23,617 nt of DNA from JARRQB01 sp965368585 (GTDB lineage: Bacteria; Pseudomonadota; Gammaproteobacteria; Chromatiales; Chromatiaceae): assembly GCA_965368585.1 (NCBI GenBank), contig CBDUNM010000072.1, forward strand, positions 1-23,617, in the 5' to 3' direction. Shown here one piece after another: positions 15,472-23,556 of this stretch (positions within the stretch are counted from its first letter, which is position 1; each line of letters starts with the position of its first letter). The position numbers and the translations under genes were made by a program. The notes beneath the pieces are model-generated. The model had not been told where the DNA came from and did not search any database. It worked only from the letters and a program-made list of their open reading frames with translations.

Positions 15472-16302
15472 GTGCCGCAGGCCGCCGCCGAATTGCCGCC
15501 TTCGGGTTGGCACGCCCGGCTCCAGCTGGGATTTGCGCACCGCGGCCAACGTACCGAACTCGTCCACCGCCGACGACAGGGTCCGCTCGCGGTGCAGCGC
15601 CCGTTTCATCCCGAGGGCGCAACCTGTCATGTCTATCTGCTGCATCCGCCGGGTGGAGTTGTCGGCGGTGACCGGCTGGATATCGACGTTGCCGTGCGGT
15701 GCGACGCCGCCGCTTTGGTGACCACCCCCGGTGCGACCAAGTTCTATCGTAGCGCGGGGCCACTGGCGCAACAGATCCAGACGCTCGCGGTCGAGGAAAA
15801 CGCCAGCCTGGAATGGTTCCCGCAGGAGAATATCTTTTTCCCGGGCGCGAATATCGCCGTCCAGACCCGCGTCGACCTGCACGCCTCGTCCCGCTTGATC
15901 GGCTGGGAACTGCAATGCCTTGGCCGCCCCGTGATCGGCGAAGCGTTTAACGAAGGACGCGTGGACCTGCAACTCGCGCTCTACCGGGACGGGCATCCCT
16001 TGCTGCTGGAACGGCTGCGTATTCGGCAGGCGTCCGATTTGACCGGCGCCGCCAAGCTGCGGGGTAAACCGGTGGTCGGCAGCTTTTTCGCCACCGGGGC
16101 GGACCGACGACTGCTCGCGCAGGTACGCGCGCACCTGCCGCGCGATCGATTTGCTGCGACCTTGATCGACGACCTGTTATTGTTGCGTTACCTGGGTTCA
16201 TCGACGGAGCAGGCGCGTGATACCTTCATCCGGGTTTGGCGGGCGATTCGCGAATCCGTCATTGGTAAGCCACCCTGCCCACCGCGCATCTGGTCTACCT
16301 GA
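15472..16302 (+). CDS. ureD: Urease accessory protein UreD (UreH)
   Basis: Scaffold chaperone that binds apo-urease and, with UreF and UreG, helps deliver nickel to the active site in the cytoplasm. About 276 residues, with GWHARLQLGF near the start, then LHPPGGVVGGDRLDIDV, TTPGATKFYRS, ENASLEWFPQENIFFPGA and a C-terminal LRYLGSSTEQAR. These are the standard UreD blocks. I prefer the GTG at 15472, eight bases after the stop of the small protein gene, because it gives the usual short leader before GWHARL. A TTG at 15394 would overlap the upstream gene. No strong Shine-Dalgarno is visible for either, so coupling to the upstream gene is likely. Confidence 0.94.
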   Translation: MPQAAAELPPSGWHARLQLGFAHRGQRTELVHRRRQGPLAVQRPFHPEGATCHVYLLHPPGGVVGGDRLDIDVAVRCDAAALVTTPGATKFYRSAGPLAQQIQTLAVEENASLEWFPQENIFFPGANIAVQTRVDLHASSRLIGWELQCLGRPVIGEAFNEGRVDLQLALYRDGHPLLLERLRIRQASDLTGAAKLRGKPVVGSFFATGADRRLLAQVRAHLPRDRFAATLIDDLLLLRYLGSSTEQARDTFIRVWRAIRESVIGKPPCPPRIWST

Positions 16303-16327
16303 ACGAACGTTATTGTAGGAGAACGCC

Positions 16328-16630
16328 GTGGAGCTAACCCCCCGCGAAAAAGACAAACTGCTGGTATTCACTGCGGCCTTGCTGGCGGAGCGCCGCAAAG
16401 CGCGCGGCTTGAAGCTCAACTATCCTGAAGCCGTTGCCTTCATCAGCGCGGCGGTCATGGAAGGTGCGCGCGACGGCAGAAGTGTCGCCGAGCTAATGGA
16501 TCACGGCCGCACCCTGCTCTCGCGCGAGGACGTGATGGACGGCGTTGCCGAAATGATCCACGACGTACAAGTGGAAGCCACTTTTCCCGACGGCACCAAG
16601 TTGGTGACCGTCCACGACCCCATCGTCTGA
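16328..16630 (+). CDS. ureA: Urease subunit gamma
   Basis: Smallest structural subunit of the nickel urease, 100 residues, the full usual length. MELTPREKDKLLVFTAALLAERR opens the protein, and LNYPEAVAFISA, LMDHGRTLLSREDVMDGV and the FPDGTKLVTVHDPI end are diagnostic. The start is GTG, with GTAGGAG eight or so bases upstream. UreA packs against UreB and UreC in the (ABC)3 holoenzyme, which hydrolyses urea to ammonia and carbamate in the cytoplasm. Confidence 0.97.
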   Translation: MELTPREKDKLLVFTAALLAERRKARGLKLNYPEAVAFISAAVMEGARDGRSVAELMDHGRTLLSREDVMDGVAEMIHDVQVEATFPDGTKLVTVHDPIV

Positions 16631-16667
16631 TCGACCCACTATTCGACCCAGTCAGCGGAGCCGCAGC

Positions 16668-16976
16668 ATGATCCCTGGAGAACTCCTCGTCGCCTCGGGC
16701 GATATCGAATTGAACGCCGGCCGGCCCACGGTCAAGGTGAACGTCGCCAACACCGGCGACCGCCCCATCCAGGTCGGGTCGCATTACCATTTCTTCGAAA
16801 CCAACACCGCGCTGTCGTTCGACCGCACCAAATCGCGGGGGTTTCGACTGAACATTGCCGCCGGTACGGCCGTGCGGTTCGAACCCGGCCAGACGCGCGA
16901 AGTGGAACTGGTCGCCTACGCGGGAGACCGTCACGTGTACGGCTTCAACGGCAAGATCATGGGAGGACTGGACTGA
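16668..16976 (+). CDS. ureB: Urease subunit beta
   Basis: Structural subunit of urease, 102 residues, normal length. It begins MIPGELLVASGDIELNAGR, and the GDRPIQVGSHYHFFETN block and the closing YGFNGKIMGGLD are diagnostic. GGAG lies eight bases before the ATG. Its stop codon shares one base with the start of ureC (TGATG), so translation is coupled. The separate gamma, beta and alpha genes match the three-subunit bacterial enzyme, not the fused Helicobacter type. Confidence 0.97.
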   Translation: MIPGELLVASGDIELNAGRPTVKVNVANTGDRPIQVGSHYHFFETNTALSFDRTKSRGFRLNIAAGTAVRFEPGQTREVELVAYAGDRHVYGFNGKIMGGLD

Positions 16977-18679
16977 TGGGCAAGATTTCCCGACAGGCCT
17001 ACGCCGAGATGTACGGCCCGACCGTCGGCGACCGGGTCAGGCTGGCCGACACCGAACTGATCATCCAGGTCGAGGCCGACCATACCCGCTACGGCGACGA
17101 AGTGAAGTTCGGCGGCGGCAAGGTCATCCGCGACGGCATGGGGCAGAGTCAACGCCCCTCCACAGAAGTGGTCGACGTGGTGATCACCAACGCGCTGATC
17201 CTCGATCACTGGGGCATCGTCAAGGCCGATGTCGGGATCAAGAACGGTCGCATCGCCGGGATAGGCAAAGCGGGTAACCCGGACGTGCAGCCCGACGTCG
17301 ATATCGTGATCGGCCCAGGCACCGAAGCCATCGCCGGCGAGGGCCAGATCCTCACCGCCGGCGGTATCGATTCGCACATTCACTTCATCTGCCCGCAACA
17401 GGTCGAGGAAGCGCTGATGTCCGGCGTGACGACCATGCTGGGCGGTGGCACCGGACCGGCCACGGGCACCAACGCCACGACCTGCACCCCCGGACCCTGG
17501 AACATCCACCGCATGCTGCAGGCCGCCGACGGCCTGCCCATGAACATCGGGTACCTCGGCAAGGGCAATGCCTCGCGGCCCGGGCCGCTGACCGAGCAGA
17601 TCGCTGCCGGTGCGATCGGGCTGAAACTGCACGAGGACTGGGGCACGACACCCGCGGCCATCGACAACTGCCTGACCGTGGCGGAAAACTTCGATGTACA
17701 GGTGGCCATTCATACCGACACGCTGAACGAATCCGGTTTTGTCGAAGACACCCTGGCGGCGATGAACGGTCGCACCATCCATACCTACCACACCGAAGGC
17801 GCCGGTGGCGGTCACGCACCGGACATTATCAAAGCGTGCGGAGAGGCCTGGGTGCTGCCGTCGTCCACCAATCCGACGCGTCCCTATACGGTCAATACCG
17901 TCGACGAGCATCTCGACATGCTCATGGTCTGCCACCACCTGTCGCCGGCCATCGCCGAAGACGTGGCCTTTGCGGAATCGCGCATCCGACGTGAAACCAT
18001 TGCGGCGGAAGATATCCTGCACGATCTGGGCGCGTTCTCGATGATCGCGTCGGACTCACAGGCGATGGGACGGGTGGGGGAAGTGATTTGCCGCACCTGG
18101 CAGACGGCGCACAAGATGAAGGTGCAGCGCGGCGCGCTCAAGGGCGATCCCGCGACGCACGACAATCTGCGGGCGAAACGCTACATCGCCAAATACACCA
18201 TCAACCCGGCGATCACCCACGGCATAGGACACGAGGTGGGTTCCGTCGAAAAAGGCAAGATCGCCGACCTGGTGCTGTGGAAGCCGGCCTTCTTCGGCAC
18301 CAAGCCGAGCTTGATCATGAAGGGCGGCATGATCGCGGCCGCGCCCATGGGGGATCCCAACGCCTCGATTCCCACGCCACAGCCGGTGCATTATCGGCCG
18401 ATGTTCGGCGCCTTCGGCAGTGCACTGACCGCGACCAGCATGACCTTTCTGTCGCAGACCGCGCACGACGCCGGGGTACACCAGCAACTCGGGCTGCAGT
18501 CACGCATCGGGGTGATCAAGAACTGCCGTTCCATTACCAAGGCCGACATGGTGTTGAACGACTACCAGCCGAACATCGAGGTCGATGCCCAAACCTACGA
18601 GGTACGTGCCGACGGCGAACTGTTGACCTGCGAGCCGGCGGCCGAGCTGCCGCTGGCGCAACGCTACTTTTTGTTTTGA
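16976..18679 (+). CDS. ureC: Urease subunit alpha (catalytic)
   Basis: Catalytic subunit carrying the dinuclear nickel centre, 567 residues, the same length as the Klebsiella enzyme, so its residue numbers apply directly. Nickel ligands are all present: H134 and H136 (HIHF), the carbamylated K217 (GLKLHEDWG), H246 (AIHTDT), H272 (TYHTEG) and D360 (ASDSQAMG). Catalytic H219 and the mobile-flap C319/H320 (MVCHHL) are also intact, so an active enzyme is expected. The reaction is urea plus water to ammonia and carbamate, which decomposes to a second ammonia. The gene overlaps ureB by one base and is followed after ten bases by ureE. Confidence 0.98.
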   Translation: MGKISRQAYAEMYGPTVGDRVRLADTELIIQVEADHTRYGDEVKFGGGKVIRDGMGQSQRPSTEVVDVVITNALILDHWGIVKADVGIKNGRIAGIGKAGNPDVQPDVDIVIGPGTEAIAGEGQILTAGGIDSHIHFICPQQVEEALMSGVTTMLGGGTGPATGTNATTCTPGPWNIHRMLQAADGLPMNIGYLGKGNASRPGPLTEQIAAGAIGLKLHEDWGTTPAAIDNCLTVAENFDVQVAIHTDTLNESGFVEDTLAAMNGRTIHTYHTEGAGGGHAPDIIKACGEAWVLPSSTNPTRPYTVNTVDEHLDMLMVCHHLSPAIAEDVAFAESRIRRETIAAEDILHDLGAFSMIASDSQAMGRVGEVICRTWQTAHKMKVQRGALKGDPATHDNLRAKRYIAKYTINPAITHGIGHEVGSVEKGKIADLVLWKPAFFGTKPSLIMKGGMIAAAPMGDPNASIPTPQPVHYRPMFGAFGSALTATSMTFLSQTAHDAGVHQQLGLQSRIGVIKNCRSITKADMVLNDYQPNIEVDAQTYEVRADGELLTCEPAAELPLAQRYFLF

Positions 18680-18689
18680 GGCCACCATC

Positions 18690-19151
18690 TTGCTCCGCCT
18701 GACCAGGCGCGTCGCCGCCGGCGCGGCCGCCGACGGGTCGCTGACGTTGACCCTTGACCAACGCGTCAAGAGCAGACTGCGGGTCAGACTCGACGACGGC
18801 TCGGAGGCGGGCTTGTTTCTCGAGCGCGGTGTGATTCTGCGCCACGGCGACCTGCTCGGGAGCGACGACGGCAGGGTGATCGCGGTGCAAGCAGCGCCGG
18901 AAACCGTTTCGACCGTTCAATCCGCGGACCCGCTGCTGCTGTCGCGCGCCTGCTACCACCTGGGAAACCGCCACGTGCCGCTGCAGATCGCACCCGGTTT
19001 CGTACGCTACCAGCACGATCACGTGCTCGACGGCATGCTCCGCGCGCTGGGTCTGACGGTAGTCTGCGAACAAGCACCCTTCGAGCCCGAAGCCGGGGCC
19101 TACAGCGGACACGGTCATTCGCACCAAGGCCATCACGACCATGCCTGTTGA
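18690..19151 (+). CDS. ureE: Urease accessory protein UreE (nickel metallochaperone)
   Basis: Nickel-binding chaperone that passes nickel to UreG, 153 residues. The N-terminal peptide-binding domain (about 1-70) is followed by the metal-binding domain with GNRHVPLQI (92-100) and YQHDHVLDGML (107-117). A His-rich tail, GHGHSHQGHHDHAC (140-153), would store or relay extra nickel; many UreE proteins lack it. The start is an unusual TTG at 18690, supported by GAGG eight bases upstream and overlapping the ureC stop. The 3' end overlaps ureF by eleven bases. Confidence 0.94.
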   Translation: MLRLTRRVAAGAAADGSLTLTLDQRVKSRLRVRLDDGSEAGLFLERGVILRHGDLLGSDDGRVIAVQAAPETVSTVQSADPLLLSRACYHLGNRHVPLQIAPGFVRYQHDHVLDGMLRALGLTVVCEQAPFEPEAGAYSGHGHSHQGHHDHAC

Positions 19152-19821
19152 AGGCGGCCTGCCGCTACTGCGACTCATGCACCTGGTCAGCCCGTCGTTG
19201 CCGATCGGCGCCTTCACTTATTCGCAGGGTATCGAGTGGGCGGTGGAATACGGGTGGATAAGGAACACCGACGACCTGGCCGACTGGATCAGGGACCAGT
19301 TGAGCGACACAATGGCGCACCTGGAACTGCCGGTGTTGCAGCGACTCTACCGAGCCTGCGAGCGCAACGACGACACCGCCCTGTCGCAATGGTCGGACCT
19401 GTTGCTGGCCGCCAGAGAGACCGCCGAGCTGCGCGCGGAGGAGCGCCAGCGAGGGCGCGCCCTCGCCGACCTGTTGCTGTCGCTGGGCGTGCCGAGCGCA
19501 GCGGTGCGCGCCGATACGCTGCGCAAGACGCAGCTCGCCGGCTTTACGCTGGCCGCCTGGCACTGGGATGTCGATTGTGAACGAACGGCGTTGGGACATT
19601 GTTGGGCATGGCTGGAGAACCTGGTCCTCGCCGCGATCAAGATCATCCCGCTCGGACAAACGGCAGGCCAGCAACTGCTGCACGATCTGGCCCCGTTACT
19701 GCCGGCTGCGGTCACTACCGGCCTGCAACTCGCCGATGACGAAATCGGATCGTCCCTGCCCGCTCTGACCATGGCCAGCTGCCGCCACGAGACCCAATAC
19801 ACACGCCTGTTTCGCTCTTGA
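19141..19821 (+). CDS. ureF: Urease accessory protein UreF
   Basis: All-helical activation factor that bridges UreD and UreG in the urease maturation complex, 226 residues. LPLLRLMHLVSPSLPIGAFTYSQGIEWAV (within 7-37) is the diagnostic opening, and the SCRHETQYTRLFRS end carries the conserved Arg/His-rich tail. No separate Shine-Dalgarno is obvious; the ATG sits inside the 3' end of ureE, so translation is probably coupled. A 152-base gap with a REP-like palindrome separates it from ureG, the only sizeable break within the urease genes. Confidence 0.95.
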   Translation: MPVEGGLPLLRLMHLVSPSLPIGAFTYSQGIEWAVEYGWIRNTDDLADWIRDQLSDTMAHLELPVLQRLYRACERNDDTALSQWSDLLLAARETAELRAEERQRGRALADLLLSLGVPSAAVRADTLRKTQLAGFTLAAWHWDVDCERTALGHCWAWLENLVLAAIKIIPLGQTAGQQLLHDLAPLLPAAVTTGLQLADDEIGSSLPALTMASCRHETQYTRLFRS

Positions 19822-19898
19822 GGACGCGTCGCAGAACGATCTGCGAGTACAACAGGCCCACGGACAACGAGATTCGAGGAACATCGCGGATTCTTTCC

Positions 19899-19954
19899 GT
19901 AGGAGGCGAGCCGTCTCGCCGCTCTGCTCCCGACGAAGCGGGCTGCCCTCCTAC
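19899..19954. repeat. REP-like palindrome (REPIN-type) between ureF and ureG
   Basis: GTAGGAGG (19899-19906) and CCTCCTAC (19947-19954) are perfect inverted ends. Pairing resumes after a two-base mismatch (AGCC/GGCT). Inside the left arm is a second hairpin, GGCGAG-CCGT-CTCGCC (19905-19920). GTAGGAG-headed nested palindromes are the hallmark of REP/REPIN elements in Pseudomonas and relatives. In mRNA it could stabilise upstream ureF or reduce downstream ureG. Confidence 0.65.
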
Positions 19955-19973
19955 CTATGACTGAGGAGTATCA

Positions 19974-20615
<642 letters not shown>

Positions 20616-20670
20616 GACAGTTTTCCGGCGTCAGTTCGACGACCGGCGAATGCCTGGTTTAGGGATGCGT

Positions 20671-21174
20671 TTATGGTGAACCCTTGGGTTTGGCCGACCC
20701 GATTTGCACCTCCGGATGGTGACTCAATATGAGCGCTTTTATCTCTTTCTCACGCCGTTTGGGCACGTCTACCAGGAGCAAAATCTCGCCGCGTTCGATG
20801 GCCTTCTGAAACCGATCCAGATCGTGATTGTGCTCGTGACTTTTCATCAAGCCGGACACTACGGCGCCGAAACCGGCACCCGCCAGCGCGCTGGCCACCA
20901 CGGCCCCGCCGCCAAGCACCAGTCCCGCGGGCGGAAAGGTGACGGCCAGCAACCCCCCCAGCAGCCCCGATGCACCGCCCAGGCCAATGCCCTGCTCGAT
21001 GCCGTGCGCAAGCTCCGACTTTTGCCAGATGCTCGCGTCCGGCAGATCTTCGATATCCTGGGAAATACCGGCAATGGCGTGAATATGATGCCGAACGATT
21101 CCAACGTCTTCGAGTTCTTCGGTCACGCGTTGCGCGATTGCCGTGTCGGGTAACAGAAAATAGAGACGTCGCAC
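20671..21174 (-). CDS. DUF1269-like membrane-associated protein with glycine zipper
   Basis: A 167-residue protein. An N-terminal alpha/beta segment (MRRLYFLLPD, then ELEDVGIVRHHIHAIAG) is followed by a long glycine-zipper hydrophobic region (about 63-110: GIGLGGASGLLGGLLAV, then GLVLGGGAVVASALAGAGFGAVVSG), and a C-terminal segment EILLLVDVPKRREKEI ending in a second small domain. This layout fits DUF1269/general-stress-type proteins of unknown function thought to associate with membranes. The start is GTG with AGGAGG five bases upstream. It is divergent from the FNR-type promoter region, so it may share that control region. No biochemical role can be stated. Confidence 0.78.
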   Translation of the reverse strand: MRRLYFLLPDTAIAQRVTEELEDVGIVRHHIHAIAGISQDIEDLPDASIWQKSELAHGIEQGIGLGGASGLLGGLLAVTFPPAGLVLGGGAVVASALAGAGFGAVVSGLMKSHEHNHDLDRFQKAIERGEILLLVDVPKRREKEIKALILSHHPEVQIGSAKPKGSP

Positions 21175-21254
21175 ACTGCCCTCCTTGCACCCGAGTTGTC
21201 GCTCGGTTCAAACTTGCGTCCAAATCAAGGTAACCCCTGCCCGCCGCCGCTCCA

Positions 21255-21268
21255 TTGATTAAAATCAA
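21255..21268 (+). promoter_or_regulatory. FNR/Anr box
   Basis: TTGAT-TAAA-ATCAA is a perfect match to the FNR-family consensus TTGAT-N4-ATCAA. Its centre (21261.5) is exactly 41.5 bases before the start expected from the -10 hexamer at 21291-21296. That is the class II activator position. Confidence 0.78.
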
Positions 21269-21290
21269 ATTCGCGCAAGCATTCCGTTCT

Positions 21291-21296
21291 TATATG
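21291..21296 (+). promoter_or_regulatory. -10 element of an FNR class II promoter
   Basis: TATATG (or TTATAT one base earlier) serves as the -10 hexamer with no good -35, as expected for an FNR-dependent promoter. The start would be near 21303, leaving a leader of about 26 bases before the small ORF at 21329. Confidence 0.55.
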
Positions 21297-21328
21297 GAAG
21301 CTATGGGCAGAGGGAAAGGAGGTATGCC

Positions 21329-21469
21329 ATGAAAGTGAAAGACTGGATCATCGCGCTGGTCGCGCTCGTCCTGAAATTGGGTGTATCGTTGCCGTTGGCC
21401 GCCGATTTCGACGCCAGCCATGTCGCCGACACTACCGGGCTTTACCCGAACTTGGGTTCCAATCGTTAG
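21329..21469 (+). CDS. Predicted secreted micropeptide (46 aa) behind an FNR promoter
   Basis: A 46-codon gene. GGAGG lies six bases before the ATG, an almost ideal ribosome binding site. The product begins MKVKDW, has a hydrophobic core IIALVALVLKLGVSLPL, and a likely signal peptidase site after LAA (residue 25). The mature part would be only about 21 residues: DFDASHVADTTG then LYPNLGSNR. It has no recognised family. The perfect FNR box and -10 element upstream, at class II spacing, suggest expression when oxygen is low. It could be a secreted or envelope peptide; a remnant of a larger gene is also possible. That it is translated is fairly likely; its role is unknown. Confidence 0.6.
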   Translation: MKVKDWIIALVALVLKLGVSLPLAADFDASHVADTTGLYPNLGSNR

Positions 21470-21511
21470 GCACACGCGCCGATCCGGCGAAACCGGCGGA
21501 GCGCGGCATCG

Positions 21512-21712
21512 CTAGCGCCCTTCGACAAGCGGCTCGCGTGCGCCGATCACTACGAACACCAGCAGGGCAGTAAGCCCGGCGAGGATGAACACACCACCCA
21601 TGGTGGCGCCGACGGCGAGTAACAGCGAGCCCAGCGTCATGCAAACGACGGTCAGAAAGAGCGTCGGGCCGCTGTAGTACCGAAAAGCGTGTTTTAAACG
21701 GGCTGCACTCAT
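21512..21712 (-). CDS. Small two-helix membrane protein
   Basis: A 66-residue protein with a basic N terminus (MSAARLKHAFRYYSGP) and two predicted membrane helices, LFLTVVCMTLGSLLLAVGAT and GGVFILAGLTALLVFVVIGA, joined by a tight Met-Gly turn, then a short REPLVEGR tail. GGGAGAG lies about five bases before the ATG. It converges with the secreted micropeptide gene and lies downstream of the MerR-type regulator on the same strand, about 285 bases away. An inverted repeat lies in that gap. No family was recognised. Confidence 0.62.
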   Translation of the reverse strand: MSAARLKHAFRYYSGPTLFLTVVCMTLGSLLLAVGATMGGVFILAGLTALLVFVVIGAREPLVEGR

Positions 21713-21852
21713 TGGCTCTCTCCCAAGCTGTCAGTGGAGGAACGTTTTTGCCTCACTCCGGCGACGGGCTTCTACCCCGAATACGCCCCAACTAAGCAAC
21801 GACTACGTAAAGTTGATAGTTTTTCTGGGTTTTTCAAGGGCACAATACCCGC

Positions 21853-21871
21853 GGATAATTCGGGATTATCC
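21853..21871. promoter_or_regulatory. Perfect inverted repeat, operator candidate
   Basis: GGATAAT-TCGGG-ATTATCC is a perfect 7-5-7 dyad in the 284-base gap between the MerR-type gene and the small membrane protein gene. It lies about 140 bases upstream of the latter's start. It may be an operator, or a short hairpin. No T-tract adjoins it on either strand. Confidence 0.35.
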
Positions 21872-21996
21872 TCCTACCATCGGGATCGGCGGCAAGTTGT
21901 CTGGCACGGCGGTCTCATACACCCACTCGGGCAGCGGCCGGGTGTCAGTCGATTGTGAGCACCCTCAATACCCTGCCGCAATGACCGGCTATCGCC

Positions 21997-22995
21997 TCAG
22001 GCGTCGTTGGCCTCGTCCACGTCCAACGATATCCCTTCGACTTCTATGACTTTCATCAGCGCCTCCTCCAGCGTCGCGCGGGCCCGAGCCGTTTGCACAT
22101 GCAAATAGGCGTGCAGAGCCGCGTCGTCACGCGATCGGTTTTCGCACTCGGCGCTGTACTGTTCGAAGCGCGATAGCGAAATGATCAGATCGGACAGGTG
22201 GTGCGGGCACTCGCACTTGATAGTGGTGGAGGCCGCCGACGCCATCGCCAGCCGCCGGTCGTCGAACAAGCGGGCCGGAATGGGGGCACCCAGCGCCGCT
22301 TGGGAATCGTTGCCTGCGGGTTGCGCCTGAACCAGGGGGACGTCAGGACAGCACGCCTGCTTCAATTCGCCCCAGGAAACGGGAAACCGCAATGCCGCAA
22401 TGCCCTGATCGGACATCTGGGCCAGGTTCTGCGCACGCGCGAACCCGTAGACCACCACCAGCCGACGCGCGCCGCACCGTCGCTGCAGGCGGCGCACGAG
22501 GCCGACCGAATCATCGTTGAGCGTGGGTAACTCCACGACCAGCACATCAGCCGCCAAATCCGGCGCGGCCCGTTCGAAATCCACCTGCTGGTCAAACGCG
22601 CCCGCTATCTGCAGCGCGGCATCGCTCAGCGCACCCAGCTCCGCGTCCAGCTTGACGGCCAGCGTCGCACCGACCAGGGCCAGACGCACCGGTCCCTTGT
22701 GTCTGGCCTCGGTGGCGGCCGACGCGGTTTGTGAGGTGGCCGTGCGCTCTTCCAGCTGCTCCAGGGTGAGGTTGGCGACCGTACCGATGGCGTGCCCAGA
22801 GTCTACCAGGCGCTTGATCAGCCCCAGTCGCGCAATATCGTGCTGGCTGTACAGCCGGCTCCCGCCTTCGGTTCGATGGGGCTCCACGACGCCGTACCGC
22901 CGCTCCCAGACTCTCAAGGTGTCCGCCGGAACGCCGGTCAACCGCGACACTGCGCCGATACGAAAAGCCGAGTCGTTGTTCTTTTCTGTCGTCAT
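21997..22995 (-). CDS. MerR-family regulator with B12-binding-like middle and Cys/His C-terminal domain
   Basis: A 332-residue transcription factor. Residues about 11-80 form a MerR winged helix (FRIGAVSRLTGVPADTLRVWERRYG ... GSRLYSQHDIARLGLIKRLV). A middle alpha/beta region (about 100-215) resembles the cobalamin-binding fold of CarH/LitR-type regulators, but the DxHxxG cobalamin-ligand motif is absent, so B12 binding is unlikely. The last 76 residues form a helical segment opening with CECPHH (C261, C263, H265, H266) and a further C284, which could hold a metal or a cluster. ATG 22995 is preferred because AGGTGA lies about seven bases upstream; GTG at 23007 would overlap that site. The regulated genes and signal are unknown. 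Confidence 0.82.
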   Translation of the reverse strand: MTTEKNNDSAFRIGAVSRLTGVPADTLRVWERRYGVVEPHRTEGGSRLYSQHDIARLGLIKRLVDSGHAIGTVANLTLEQLEERTATSQTASAATEARHKGPVRLALVGATLAVKLDAELGALSDAALQIAGAFDQQVDFERAAPDLAADVLVVELPTLNDDSVGLVRRLQRRCGARRLVVVYGFARAQNLAQMSDQGIAALRFPVSWGELKQACCPDVPLVQAQPAGNDSQAALGAPIPARLFDDRRLAMASAASTTIKCECPHHLSDLIISLSRFEQYSAECENRSRDDAALHAYLHVQTARARATLEEALMKVIEVEGISLDVDEANDA

Positions 22996-23556
22996 TGCTG
23001 ATATCACCTGTTTGGGCCGGGACCCGATTGCCGGTCAATGTTCCGCGACCGTATCCACCCGCCGTTCCGAACTATGAGAAAAATCCCGCGGTAAACGAGG
23101 GGGCAGCCGGCGCGAAGTCGCGCAGGCGGCGCCGAGTACGACCGAGTTGCAAGCGCCTCCAGGGCGGGTTGTCCAGCGCCTGTCCGGAGTGCAACCCACC
23201 TCGGCCAGGCGAACTCGAGCACGGCCGCCGACGTGGTCACCCGCCAAGTGGACTTCTCCGTTGCAAATCCCTGTACGAGGCCAGCCTCTGCCCGACGCAG
23301 CGCTCGTCGGACGCACATCGACGAGATGCACCGGTTCGTGACGATGCTTGCCTCGTGTAGGTTCTTCTATACGTCAAATCGTCGCGTCAGGCGTTGGGAC
23401 TCTCGGGTTGTCATATTAGTGTCCTGGAATAATGTTTGGCAAGGCGTGCTTACCGTCGAGCCTAGCTCGCGGCACGCCCCTCTCGAACCGGGTAAACTGC
23501 GGCCGACCGAACCGGGCCATCGCGACCGGAAGACCAAGCTGCAAAGGAGACTGATC
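22996..23556. other. 560-base stretch without a convincing gene
   Basis: Apart from the promoter of the MerR-type gene, I see no supported coding sequence here. Several open frames on both strands (up to about 120 codons) have skewed composition, no ribosome binding site and no family likeness. They could be decayed gene remains. Confidence 0.4.
23408..23435 (+). promoter_or_regulatory. Weak sigma-70 promoter candidate for the gene at the window end
   Basis: TTGTCA (23408-23413) and TAATGT (23430-23435) are spaced by 16 bases. The match is moderate, and the distance to the coding start is about 120 bases. Confidence 0.25.

Noticed and set aside
16931..18022. Minus-strand frame of 363 codons under ureC
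   Set aside because: Antisense of the catalytic urease subunit, whose residues are all conserved.
21899..21916. TGGCACG sequence suggesting a second sigma-54 promoter
   Set aside because: No TTGC element at the required spacing.
22995..23360. 121-codon plus-strand frame with a Cys-Pro-x-Cys phrase
   Set aside because: Low-complexity Arg/Pro composition, no ribosome binding site, overlaps the promoter of the MerR-type gene.
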